Source: Bacteroidales bacterium
Lineage (GTDB): Bacteria; Bacteroidota; Bacteroidia; Bacteroidales; UBA932
Direction: 5' to 3'
Length of the DNA stretch: 37,131 nt
Assembly: GCA_016291185.1 (NCBI GenBank)
Contig: JAEFAI010000025.1
Coordinates: 1-37,131 of the forward strand
How positions within the stretch are numbered: position 1 is the stretch's first letter; the number at the start of each line of letters is the position of its first letter. Below the pieces are notes generated by a model, which made no database searches, was not told where the DNA came from, and was given only the letters and a program-made list of their open reading frames with translations. Positions 15,840 to 23,397 of the stretch are shown piece by piece. Made by a program: the position numbers and the translations under genes.

Positions 15840-17648
15840 CTAGCAGTGCTCGTCGAGGATTTCAGCGATGTCGTGTACCGGCCGGTCGGCCTCGCGCACG
15901 AAGGTCGCCAGGCAGAGCGGACAGCCGGTGACGATCTGATCGGGATCTGCCACCGTGAGGTTCTCGAGGGCGTTCTGCGTCATCGGGCGGCGCTGCTCGA
16001 AGCTGAGCGAGAGACTGCCCAGGCTGCCGCCGCAGCAAATGCTCTCGGCGTGGTGCTTGCCGGCCTCGACCAGCTCGCCGGCAGCGGCGAGCGCCACGCG
16101 CGGTTGCTCGTAGATACCGCAGCCGCGGCCCAGCTCGCACGGGTCGTGCCAGACGAGGCGGAGACCGTCTTCGTGGCGGACTGGCAGTTTGCCGGCGGCG
16201 ATGAGCTCCTGGAAGAAGACGCTGTGGTGCACCACGCGGATGCCTTCCAGGGGATAGTCTTCTTTAAACACGCGATAACAGATAGGGCAGGAGAGCAGCA
16301 GGGTGTCGCAACCGCTGGCGCGGATGATCTCGACATTCTTGGCGATGAGCTCTCGCGCCTGCTCGGTGCGTCCCGCCATCATCAGCGGGCGGCCGCAGCA
16401 GAGCCCGCCGTCCGGATCCATCATCTTCCAGGAGACGCCCGCCTTGTCCAGCAGGGACGCGGTGGCGCGGAGGATCGAAGGTGTGAGCTGCGTCATGCAG
16501 CCTGCGAAATAGAGCACGCCGCCGCTGCCCGCCACAGCCTCGGCCATCGGCCGGACGTCGAGGTTCGCGTAGGAAGGGGAGAGGGCGAATTTGCGCCGCT
16601 CGCGCTGGGCGACGCGCAGTTCCGGTCCCTGTACGCCCACCTGACAGACGGCGGAGCATTTGCCGCAGAGCAGGCATTTGTCGGAGATCTCGGCGATGCG
16701 GCGCTCGTTGCCGCGCCGCAGCATGCGGTTCAGATAGACCGTACAGTCGCGCAGGTTGGCCTTGCGCACGCTCATCGGGCAGGCGTCGATGCAGACGCCG
16801 CAGGCGGGACAGGAATAGACTTCCAGCAGGGCGAAACCCTTGCGGGGATGGCGAATCTTGATCCCGGCGTTGCGCATCGGGATCAGCAGCATCTCCGCGG
16901 GAATGTGCATGTAGCGCGTGAACGGCAGAACGCACATAAAGACGCAGAGCGCGATGGAATAGGCCCACCATGTCGGCAACTCGTTGAGGTTGTTGCCCAG
17001 GAACTGTCGGAACACCCAGCCTACGGGGATGGTCAGGAAGCTGCCGCCGCTGATGTGGGCCGTGAAGCTCTCGGCCAGCAGGCGCAGCGGGAAGATGGCC
17101 CAGAGAGAATAGAGACCCACCTGGTCCAGAGCGCTCAGGCGCGTGGTGCGCCGCATGCCCACGATGCGCGAAGCGAATCGCTTGATGATGGCGAGCACGA
17201 TGCCGCTGAGTATCAGCAGCAGGAAGAAGTCCATCAGGAACATCAGCAGCGCGCCCTGCAGGGTCTGCTCCGTCTCTGCGACGAAGTAGTTGAAGAAAAT
17301 CGGATAATAGAAGAAATGGATGCGCTCCGGCACGAAGAGCATGACCTCCAGGTGCCCCAGTACGATGAGCATGAACCAGCCGAAGGCGATGCTCGAGTGC
17401 ATGAAGCCCAGGACCTTGTTTCGCTTCCACAACTTCACGTGGATGAGGCAGTTGAGGAAGATGTCCCGGACGTTCATCCAAATGTATTTCGGGGTGATGA
17501 GCGACAATAGGAAGCGCTTGCGGTCTGCCTTCGGCAGCTGGCAGACCACGCGGACCATCGCGACCAGGCAGTAGCCCAGCACGAAGATCATCCCGATGAC
17601 GAACGGGATCACGAACGGATCGAAGCCGCTTGCAAAACGTTCCCTCAT
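15840..17648 (-). CDS. Membrane HdrE/NarI-like plus HdrD-like iron-sulfur fusion protein
   Basis: The 602-residue protein has about five to six membrane helices in residues 10-260, with candidate heme-b ligands His84, His99, His198 and His248. Then come two ferredoxin motifs (Cys280/283/286/290 and Cys325/328/331/335) and two intact CCG domains: Cys384, Cys417-Cys418, Cys454/Cys457, and Cys504, Cys538-Cys539, Cys576/Cys579. This is a fusion of a cytochrome-b-like subunit with an HdrD-like subunit. Homologous layouts occur in membrane ETF:menaquinone oxidoreductases and HdrED-type enzymes. It should exchange electrons between the quinone pool and a cytoplasmic partner, here most likely the HdrABC-like proteins. 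It overlaps the preceding gene by 4 nt. Confidence 0.85.
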   Translation of the reverse strand: MRERFASGFDPFVIPFVIGMIFVLGYCLVAMVRVVCQLPKADRKRFLLSLITPKYIWMNVRDIFLNCLIHVKLWKRNKVLGFMHSSIAFGWFMLIVLGHLEVMLFVPERIHFFYYPIFFNYFVAETEQTLQGALLMFLMDFFLLLILSGIVLAIIKRFASRIVGMRRTTRLSALDQVGLYSLWAIFPLRLLAESFTAHISGGSFLTIPVGWVFRQFLGNNLNELPTWWAYSIALCVFMCVLPFTRYMHIPAEMLLIPMRNAGIKIRHPRKGFALLEVYSCPACGVCIDACPMSVRKANLRDCTVYLNRMLRRGNERRIAEISDKCLLCGKCSAVCQVGVQGPELRVAQRERRKFALSPSYANLDVRPMAEAVAGSGGVLYFAGCMTQLTPSILRATASLLDKAGVSWKMMDPDGGLCCGRPLMMAGRTEQARELIAKNVEIIRASGCDTLLLSCPICYRVFKEDYPLEGIRVVHHSVFFQELIAAGKLPVRHEDGLRLVWHDPCELGRGCGIYEQPRVALAAAGELVEAGKHHAESICCGGSLGSLSLSFEQRRPMTQNALENLTVADPDQIVTGCPLCLATFVREADRPVHDIAEILDEHC

Positions 17649-17983
17649 CGCACGACCTCCCCGTTTTTATCCAGCCGGCAGAGCGTCAGGATGAGCTGCC
17701 GCGTGTTGATGCCGCGCGGACAGACCATCGTGCATTTGCCGCAGAGCATGCAGCCGGACAGCATTTTATCGACTTCTTCGTCCCGGCCGCGCTGCAGGCC
17801 GAGCAGGACCTTGCGGACACTCATCCCCGTCCAGGACGACGACGTGCAGGTGGCGCTGCAACTGCCGCAGCCGATGCAGGTGAGCGCGTCCGGCTGCAAC
17901 TGCACAAGGCGGTCGTAGCGGCGCCGATCCACCGTGTCGAGGTTGACGGCTGAGCTGGGGGAGAGTTTGAATCCGAAATCCAT
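17645..17983 (-). CDS. HdrC-like small two-cluster ferredoxin
   Basis: The 112-residue protein carries two CxxCxxCxxxC motifs (Cys36/39/42/46 and Cys78/81/84/88, the second followed by Pro), each expected to bind one [4Fe-4S] cluster. It is shorter than typical HdrC (about 180 residues) and resembles the minimal HdrC that links HdrA to HdrB or HdrD. It starts at the base after the HdrA stop codon and overlaps the membrane fusion gene by 4 nt. It probably carries electrons between the HdrA-like flavoprotein and the membrane subunit. It is the second HdrC-type protein of the operon. Confidence 0.85.
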   Translation of the reverse strand: MDFGFKLSPSSAVNLDTVDRRRYDRLVQLQPDALTCIGCGSCSATCTSSSWTGMSVRKVLLGLQRGRDEEVDKMLSGCMLCGKCTMVCPRGINTRQLILTLCRLDKNGEVVR

Positions 17984-19006
17984 CTAAGCGCGTTTCGAGA
18001 AATACTGGTGAATGGCGAGGGCGGCACTGCGCGCTTCGGCGAGCGTTTCCGGTACGGTCTTGGCGCCGGTGCAAGCCCCGGCGAAGAAGATGCCGGGCCG
18101 GGAGGATTCCGTGATGGAGGCGAGGTTGTCTCGGCTCTTCAGGAAACCGTCTTCGTCGATGGCGACGCCGGTCTCGCGGGCGTAGCGCTGCGCGTCCGGA
18201 TTGCAAAGGATGCCTGCCATCAGCACGAGCAGGTCGAGCGTGACCTTGACCGGCTTGCCGTTGAGGGTATCTTCGGCTTTCACGACCACACGTCCGTCGA
18301 CGGCTTCACCCACTTCGGACACGCGCCCGCGGATGAAGTGGATGCCGTGGTCGCGCTGGGCCTTGATATAGAAATCTTCGTATTTCTTACCGAAGAGGCG
18401 CAGGTCCATGTAGAAGCAATAAACTTCCGCATCGGGGAATTCTTCCTTCATCTCGATGGCCTGCTTGATGGCAGTGATGCAGCAGACCTTGGAGCACTGC
18501 GTGTTGCCGGCCTTGAGGTCGCGCGAGCCCACGCAGTGAACGAAACCCACGGCCTTGGGCTGGCTGATTCGCTGGTCCTGCCGGGTGTTGAACCAGTGCT
18601 CTAGATCGCGGTTGGTGATCACGCGGTCGTAAATGCCGTAGCCGTATTCCTCCTTCTTCGACGCGTCGAAAAGGCGGAAGCCGGTGGCGAAGAGGACGGC
18701 CTGGCAGAGCAGCGAGGAGCCGTTCGAGAGAACGAGATTGTATTCGTCCTTGAGCCGGTTGATGGCGGAAATCTCCGTGTTAAGCAGGGTCTTGATGCCG
18801 GCAGTCTGCGCTCGCAGGGGCTCGATGAGCTCCGCCGCAGGCGTCATGTCGGGGAAGAGGCGGTTCCACTGGGCGACGTGTCCGCCCGTGGCGTCCGATT
18901 TCTCGATCAAGACGGGTTTGTAGCCCAGCGCAGCAAGCTGGCGGGCGGCCTCAAGTCCGGCGATGCCGGCTCCGATGACGGCGACGACTGGTTGACGGTT
19001 GACCAT
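17984..19006 (-). CDS. HdrA-like FAD-dependent oxidoreductase, short form
   Basis: The 340-residue protein begins with an FAD-binding GAGIAG motif (residues 12-17) and contains ATGF and FFAGACTG. The unusual HdrA cluster site is kept: Cys158, Cys171, Cys175 and Cys176 in the spacing C-x12-C-x3-CC (CVGSRD...CSKVCC). It lacks the extra N- and C-terminal ferredoxin domains of the methanogen HdrA (about 650 residues), so only the flavin and its nearby cluster remain. Related short HdrA forms occur in QmoA and Hdr-Flox systems. Flavin-based electron bifurcation is possible but not shown by the sequence. It lies 3 nt after hdrB. Confidence 0.85.
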   Translation of the reverse strand: MVNRQPVVAVIGAGIAGLEAARQLAALGYKPVLIEKSDATGGHVAQWNRLFPDMTPAAELIEPLRAQTAGIKTLLNTEISAINRLKDEYNLVLSNGSSLLCQAVLFATGFRLFDASKKEEYGYGIYDRVITNRDLEHWFNTRQDQRISQPKAVGFVHCVGSRDLKAGNTQCSKVCCITAIKQAIEMKEEFPDAEVYCFYMDLRLFGKKYEDFYIKAQRDHGIHFIRGRVSEVGEAVDGRVVVKAEDTLNGKPVKVTLDLLVLMAGILCNPDAQRYARETGVAIDEDGFLKSRDNLASITESSRPGIFFAGACTGAKTVPETLAEARSAALAIHQYFSKRA

Positions 19007-19009
19007 ATT

Positions 19010-20080
19010 CTAGAAGCATTTGAGGGACGTAGGTAGCCCCGGGGTCATGATCTTCTTTTCGTCCATTCCAAGGTATTTCCTGGCGGGGTCGTAGGGAATG
19101 CCGATCTTGTCGAGCAGCGGCTCCGCGGCCACCTGATGCACCTGCAGTCCGAGATCCCACGGGTCCACTCCGAGTACGAGCCCGGCCAGCTCCTCGTAGG
19201 TGAGGGCGGGGATGCCGTAGCCGCCTCGTCCGTAAGTCTTGCCCGTCTGTTCAGCGATGACATACTGCCAGCGGTCCAGGAAATAGGGGCAGCCCGGGCA
19301 GTTGGTGATGATCGCATCCGGGTGGAAGGGCTCCATGGATTCGAATTTCTTATGCGTGTTGGACAGGGAATAGCCCCGGTTCGCGCGCACGTGGTACTGC
19401 CGGAACCCGTATCCGCAGCAGTGGCGGCGCTCCGGGTAATCGATGACCTGGCCGCCCCAGGACTCGACCATGCCGCTGAGTACGCAGGGGTACTCTGCGC
19501 CGCCGACGCCCTTGTGGGGGAACATTTTCGCGTAATGGCAGCCGATGTGCTCCACGATGCGCAGGGGCTCGCCCGTGGCGCGGGAGACCAGGTGGTATTT
19601 GGCGCGCTCGGCGATCTCGCCGCGCAGTTTGAACATCAGGTCGCTGGCGTGCGCGATGTACTTGGGTTTGTTGAATTCGCGGCGGCAGGCTTTCCAGAGA
19701 TTCTCGCGGATCTTGGCTTCCAGGTCCGGAAACTCCCGCCAGGACTCGAGTACCTCACAGTAATTGCCGAAGGAGGTGATGCAGGAGGTAACGAGGTTTT
19801 CGTAGCCGGCCTCGGTCATCAGCGCGAACTGGCGCGCCACGACGGTCATGGCCGTCTCCTGCGGGATGGTGTCGCAGTGGTAGGCGATGCCGGCGCAGGT
19901 GGTATGGTGCTCGGTCTCGAAGATGTCGCGGCCAAGCAGGTCGCGGCAAATCGTTAGGAAATACTTCTCGCTGGCCGGGAAGAAATTCTGCCGGATGCAG
20001 CTCCGGACATAGAAATAATGATTGTCCGGAATTTCTTTCTGGTAGTCCGCCCAGATCTTCTGTTTGCCTTGATAGATCAT
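19010..20080 (-). CDS. HdrB-like protein with one intact and one altered CCG domain
   Basis: The 356-residue protein is of HdrB type. The second CCG domain is complete: Cys181, Cys221-Cys222-Gly, then Cys261/Cys264. In the first the paired cysteines are Cys62-Ala63-Gly64, with Cys28 before and Cys100 after, and no CxxC (the next Cys is 108). In canonical HdrB both CCG domains bind non-cubane [4Fe-4S] clusters at the disulfide-reducing site, so here at least one is likely changed or lost. The last 75 residues are longer than in standard HdrB (about 290-300). It is preceded by a palindromic repeat at 20091-20111 that separates it from HdrC. Confidence 0.82.
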   Translation of the reverse strand: MIYQGKQKIWADYQKEIPDNHYFYVRSCIRQNFFPASEKYFLTICRDLLGRDIFETEHHTTCAGIAYHCDTIPQETAMTVVARQFALMTEAGYENLVTSCITSFGNYCEVLESWREFPDLEAKIRENLWKACRREFNKPKYIAHASDLMFKLRGEIAERAKYHLVSRATGEPLRIVEHIGCHYAKMFPHKGVGGAEYPCVLSGMVESWGGQVIDYPERRHCCGYGFRQYHVRANRGYSLSNTHKKFESMEPFHPDAIITNCPGCPYFLDRWQYVIAEQTGKTYGRGGYGIPALTYEELAGLVLGVDPWDLGLQVHQVAAEPLLDKIGIPYDPARKYLGMDEKKIMTPGLPTSLKCF

Positions 20081-20092
20081 CTTCAGTCGTCG

Positions 20093-20111
20093 TCCCCGAC
20101 TTGATCGGGGA
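20093..20111. repeat. Short palindromic element between hdrC and hdrB
   Basis: TCCCCGA (20093-20099) pairs with TCGGGGA (20105-20111) around a 5-nt loop, inside the 33-nt gap of the operon. The flanks on the plus strand, CGTCGT before and TCTT after, resemble the CGTCATT...AATCTC flanks of the elements at 4218 and 31685. It lies right before the hdrB start codon. Confidence 0.6.
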
Positions 20112-20113
20112 TC

Positions 20114-20812
20114 TTATTCATTGTTGAAATGCCCCGGCGAGCAATGCTCGAAGGTAAATCTCGTATATTCTTCAAAGTCCATTCCCATCTCTTCGGCCTT
20201 CGCGCGGGAGGCTTTCTCTACGGCCTGGATGCGCTCCGTGCCGCCCGTGACATCGAAAATGGCCTGGAGCTCGTCCAGGTCCTCCTGGGGGATGTGGCGC
20301 AGGACGCCGGGGCCTTTGCCCTCGTAGTTGGCGCCGAGGCGACCATAGACCTCCTCTTTGTTCTCGATGACCCAGCGTGACACGGGTCCGGCTTCCGGAT
20401 GGTCGTCGGGGTTGAAGGTGCTGGGGTGAACGCAATAGCCGTGGTGAAGGACGTTGCCGGTGAGGATCTTGGTCAGTGGCCAGAGCTGGCGGCCCTTCTC
20501 CGAGCAGGTGAAGTAACCCAGCTTGGCGGAAAGGTTGCGCAGGGCCATGATGATCAGGCCCGCCGTGTTGCCGCGCGGGCAGCGCGTCGAGCAGGACATG
20601 CACTCGCCGCAGTACCAGATGGTGTCGCTCTTCAGGAGCGCCTCGATCTCGGCCTCGTCCTTTCGCTGGACCGTGTCCACAATCTTGCGGGGGTCGTATT
20701 TGTAAAACTCCGCGGCCGGGCAGATGGCTGTACAAGTCCCGCAGTTGATGCAGGTCTTGAGTCCTTCCCGGAAGCGGTAGTCCTTCATGAGTTCGTCGTA
20801 CAGTTTACTCAT
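20114..20812 (-). CDS. HdrC-like ferredoxin subunit
   Basis: The 232-residue protein starts at the ATG at 20812 (MSKLYDELMK); upstream in-frame bases belong to the promoter region. It has two complete [4Fe-4S] motifs, Cys21/24/27/31 and Cys68/71/74/78, each ending in CP. This is the HdrC type. The C-terminal half (WPLTKILTGNVLHHGYC to the end) has no recognised motif. It is the first gene of the Hdr-like operon and is directly divergent from the alarmone synthetase gene. Confidence 0.85.
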   Translation of the reverse strand: MSKLYDELMKDYRFREGLKTCINCGTCTAICPAAEFYKYDPRKIVDTVQRKDEAEIEALLKSDTIWYCGECMSCSTRCPRGNTAGLIIMALRNLSAKLGYFTCSEKGRQLWPLTKILTGNVLHHGYCVHPSTFNPDDHPEAGPVSRWVIENKEEVYGRLGANYEGKGPGVLRHIPQEDLDELQAIFDVTGGTERIQAVEKASRAKAEEMGMDFEEYTRFTFEHCSPGHFNNE

Positions 20813-20818
20813 AGGGTA

Positions 20819-20826
20819 CAAAGGTA
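20819..20826 (-). promoter_or_regulatory. -7 element of the Hdr-like operon
   Basis: TACCTTTG on the minus strand is only 6 nt before the ATG at 20812. Transcripts from it would be leaderless or nearly so. No upstream TTTG at the usual distance. Confidence 0.4.
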
Positions 20827-20873
20827 AGAAAAAAAGAATGAACAGGGGAGTAGGATAATAGTAAAAATAATAG

Positions 20874-20881
20874 TAAATTTG
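20874..20881 (+). promoter_or_regulatory. -7 element of the alarmone/partner-switch operon
   Basis: TAAATTTG on the plus strand, 28 nt before the ATG at 20910, fits TAnnTTTG. It overlaps the second copy of an 11-bp direct repeat ATAATAGTAAA (20855-20865 and 20867-20877), one helical turn apart, which could be a tandem operator. Confidence 0.4.
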
Positions 20882-20909
20882 TAAGGATTTACCCCAAGTA
20901 GATTTGCTG

Positions 20910-21971
20910 ATGGACAGACATCTCGACCCACATTGTGAAGCTATTCTCCAGGAGTACCGGGACGCCCTCCCGCAGTGCAAAACCGTGGCCAAGGAAGTGT
21001 ATGACACGCTTAAAAGCACGTTCGCGCAAGCGGGTTTGCTCGTGGCCGCCATCGAGTACCGGGTCAAGGCGGAAGATTCCCTGGCCGGAAAACTCGAGCT
21101 CAAGGGTGGCAAGTACAAGAGCCTGGCGGACATCACCGATATCATAGGCCTTCGTGTGATCACGTTCTATACGGACGATGTCGATAAGGTGGCTTCGGCC
21201 GTAGAGCGCCTGTTCACGGTGGACTGGGACAACTCCGTCGATAAGCGCAAGATCCACGAAATCGACAGTTTCGGCTACCTTTCCCTGCACTATATCTGCT
21301 CGAAGGAGGGTTTCCCTTACCGCTTTGAAATCCAGATGCGTACGGTCCTGCAGCATGCCTGGGCCAATATGAACCACGACACGGGCTACAAGAGCGGCGT
21401 GGAGGTGCCGAAAGTGTACCTGCGCAACCTCAGCCGCCTGGCGGGCATGCTGGAGCTCGTGGATGAGCAGTTCAGCCTCATCCGCAGCGAACTGACTGAC
21501 TATCGCCGCCGGGTGCGTGCGCTGGTCGCCTCCGGCAACCTGGACGACGCCCCGTTGGACGGCGATACCTTCCGGAGCTTCCTCGACCTCAAACCGTTCG
21601 ATGCCCTGAATCGCCGTATCGCTTCCGTGAATCAGGCCGAGATCCAGGACGTGCCGCTGATGCCTTTCCTGGCGGTGTTCAAGATGCTGGAGTGCCATAC
21701 GCTCGGAGACGTGTCCAAGATGATCAAGGAGTACGGAGAGGGCGCCTATCAGATCGCCTGCTATCAGATCGGCCTGACGGACCTGGACATCATCTCCTCG
21801 TCCCTGGGCCCGCAGGATGTCTGCATCGCGTGCATCCTCAAGCGCGGTGGCGGCCGGGCCGGCATCCGCAGTATGTTCGACCTGCTGAACGGCCCTTCGG
21901 AGAGCAATGAGATGATGGCCGAGTTCCTGACCCAGCAGGCGCAGGATTTACCGTTCATGAATCAGCAATAA
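20910..21971 (+). CDS. RelA/SpoT-type alarmone synthetase
   Basis: The 353-residue protein has a RelA_SpoT nucleotidyltransferase domain in residues about 30-165. Motifs seen: YRVKAEDS...K (Arg51, Lys53, Ser57, Lys61), DIIGLRVITFYTDDV (Asp77, Arg82), FGYLSLHY (Tyr123, His127) and EIQMRTVLQHAW (Glu140, Gln142, Arg144). All match residues used to transfer pyrophosphate from ATP to GDP/GTP, so the enzyme looks active. No HD hydrolase, TGS or ACT domain is attached. The C-terminal 185 residues are mostly helical with no named domain and make it longer than typical small alarmone synthetases (about 210-260). The ATG at 20910 is used; TTG and CTG codons lie just before. The next gene, 3 nt on, encodes the hydrolase. 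Confidence 0.85.
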   Translation: MDRHLDPHCEAILQEYRDALPQCKTVAKEVYDTLKSTFAQAGLLVAAIEYRVKAEDSLAGKLELKGGKYKSLADITDIIGLRVITFYTDDVDKVASAVERLFTVDWDNSVDKRKIHEIDSFGYLSLHYICSKEGFPYRFEIQMRTVLQHAWANMNHDTGYKSGVEVPKVYLRNLSRLAGMLELVDEQFSLIRSELTDYRRRVRALVASGNLDDAPLDGDTFRSFLDLKPFDALNRRIASVNQAEIQDVPLMPFLAVFKMLECHTLGDVSKMIKEYGEGAYQIACYQIGLTDLDIISSSLGPQDVCIACILKRGGGRAGIRSMFDLLNGPSESNEMMAEFLTQQAQDLPFMNQQ

Positions 21972-21974
21972 CCC

Positions 21975-22556
21975 ATGGCAAACAAAGCACTCAATACAGA
22001 ACTGCTCGACCGCGCCATCATTTTCGCGGTCCGTGCCCACGCCGGGACTGAGCGTCGCGGCAAGGGTTTCCCTTATATCGTCCATCCGATGGAAGCGGTG
22101 GAGATCGTAGCTACCATGACGCCGGACCAGGAACTGCTGGCCGCGGCCGCCCTGCACGATACCGTGGAGGATACGGACGTGACCGTGGACCAGATCCGAG
22201 CCGAATTCGGCGACCGGGTCGCCGACCTGGTGGCTGCCGAGAGCGATGCTTTCGTGGAAGGCGTCAGCGACGAAGACAGCTGGCATAGCCGCAAGCAGGC
22301 GGCGATCGAGCGTCTGGCCAAGGCCCCGCACGACGCCAAGATGGTGGCGCTGGGGGACAAGCTGTCGAATATGCGCGCGATTGCGCGTGACTACGCCGTC
22401 CAGGGGGATGCCCTGTGGAACCTCTTCCACGCCAAGGACCCCAAAGACCATGCGTGGCACTACCGCGGCCTGGCGGACTCCCTGCGCGAATTGCAGGACA
22501 CCTTCGCCTTCCGCGAATTTGAAAGTCTGATCAACCAAGTGTTTGGAAAAGAATAA
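21975..22556 (+). CDS. HD-domain small alarmone hydrolase (Mesh1/SpoT-like)
   Basis: The 193-residue protein matches the SpoT/Mesh1 hydrolase domain. Metal ligands and catalytic residues are conserved: HAG near His22, YIVHP (His37), LHDTVEDT (His61-Asp62 and Glu65-Asp66) and GDKLSNMRAI (Asp128). It should remove the 3'-pyrophosphate of (p)ppGpp or a related alarmone in the cytoplasm. Starting 3 nt after the synthetase stop codon, it gives a split synthesis/hydrolysis pair in place of a single bifunctional Rel enzyme. In toxSAS systems such a hydrolase acts as antitoxin to a small synthetase, which is one possible reading here. Confidence 0.85.
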   Translation: MANKALNTELLDRAIIFAVRAHAGTERRGKGFPYIVHPMEAVEIVATMTPDQELLAAAALHDTVEDTDVTVDQIRAEFGDRVADLVAAESDAFVEGVSDEDSWHSRKQAAIERLAKAPHDAKMVALGDKLSNMRAIARDYAVQGDALWNLFHAKDPKDHAWHYRGLADSLRELQDTFAFREFESLINQVFGKE

Positions 22557-22557
22557 T

Positions 22558-23391
22558 ATGGAAGCTATTAAAATATCCCTCTCTGATTACGTGCTGGCCG
22601 GTGGCGGAGCTAACGGCGAGAGCTACGACCACAAGACCGACCCCTCCGTGATGCTGAAACTTTACCATGCGGGCAAGATTGAGCAGCCGCTCAGTGAGAT
22701 GCTGCTGGCCCGCAAGGTCTATGAGGCCGGCATCCCGACGCCCGAGCCGGGCGAGTATGTGGTCACGGAAGACGGCCGATACGGCATCCGTTTCCGCCGC
22801 ATCGTCGGCAAGAAGTCCTACGCCCGCGCTGTCGCCGATGATCCGGCGAACGTGGAGAAGTATGCGGCCGAATTCGCCGAGATGTGCTTGAAACTGCATC
22901 AGACGCATGTCGATACCACCCTGTTCGAGAACGTCAAGGACCATTATTACAAGCTGTTGGAGCAGAATCCGTTCTTTACGCCGACCGAGAAGGACAAGCT
23001 GGGCCGCTTCATCGCCGACATGCCCGACACGGACGTGGCCCATCATGGTGACCTGCAGTTCGGTAATGCCATTTTTGTGGGGGACCAGCGCTATTTCATC
23101 GACCTGGGCGATTTCTGCTACGGCGGCACCCTGCTCGATGTGTCCATGGTGTACGTGTGCAGCGTTCTCAGCAACGAGGAGTTCGTTCTGGATGCCTTCC
23201 ACATGCCCAAGAGCCTGTCCGGGGAGTTCTGGCGCTATTTCTCGAAAGCCTATTTCGGCGCGGACCGTCCCCTTCGTGATATCAACGAGGAGGTCGATCC
23301 CTATGCCGGTCTCAAAACGCTGCTGATCGAGCGCGACACCAAGTGCCCGATGCCCGAGTTCCGGGAGAAACTGGTTTCCATCCTGAAGTAA
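22558..23391 (+). CDS. APH/TIGR02172-like small-molecule kinase
   Basis: The 277-residue protein has an aminoglycoside-phosphotransferase fold: MLKLY with Lys34, an acidic helix residue Glu47, the catalytic loop HHGDLQFGN (Asp165, Asn170) and the metal-binding IDLGD (Asp182). It resembles the TIGR02172 group of Fibrobacter/Bacteroidota kinases, whose substrate is not known. The start is the ATG at 22558, one base after the hydrolase stop codon. Position in the operon hints at a role in signalling or stress adaptation, but a target (nucleotide, sugar or protein) cannot be named. Confidence 0.75.
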   Translation: MEAIKISLSDYVLAGGGANGESYDHKTDPSVMLKLYHAGKIEQPLSEMLLARKVYEAGIPTPEPGEYVVTEDGRYGIRFRRIVGKKSYARAVADDPANVEKYAAEFAEMCLKLHQTHVDTTLFENVKDHYYKLLEQNPFFTPTEKDKLGRFIADMPDTDVAHHGDLQFGNAIFVGDQRYFIDLGDFCYGGTLLDVSMVYVCSVLSNEEFVLDAFHMPKSLSGEFWRYFSKAYFGADRPLRDINEEVDPYAGLKTLLIERDTKCPMPEFREKLVSILK

Positions 23392-23397
23392 ACTCTC

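Noticed and set aside
15831..17510. Long plus-strand frame opposite the HdrD-like gene
   Set aside because: The minus-strand gene has sixteen or more correctly spaced cluster cysteines; the plus frame is low-complexity.
15840..20812. Identification as QmoABC or a methanogen HdrABC
   Set aside because: No APS reductase, Dsr, Mvh or coenzyme M/B genes are present, HdrA is short, and HdrB's first CCG motif is altered.
20910..22556. Firm call as a toxSAS toxin-antitoxin pair
   Set aside because: The synthetase is longer than known toxSAS proteins and the pair sits at the head of a six-gene operon; kept only as a hypothesis.
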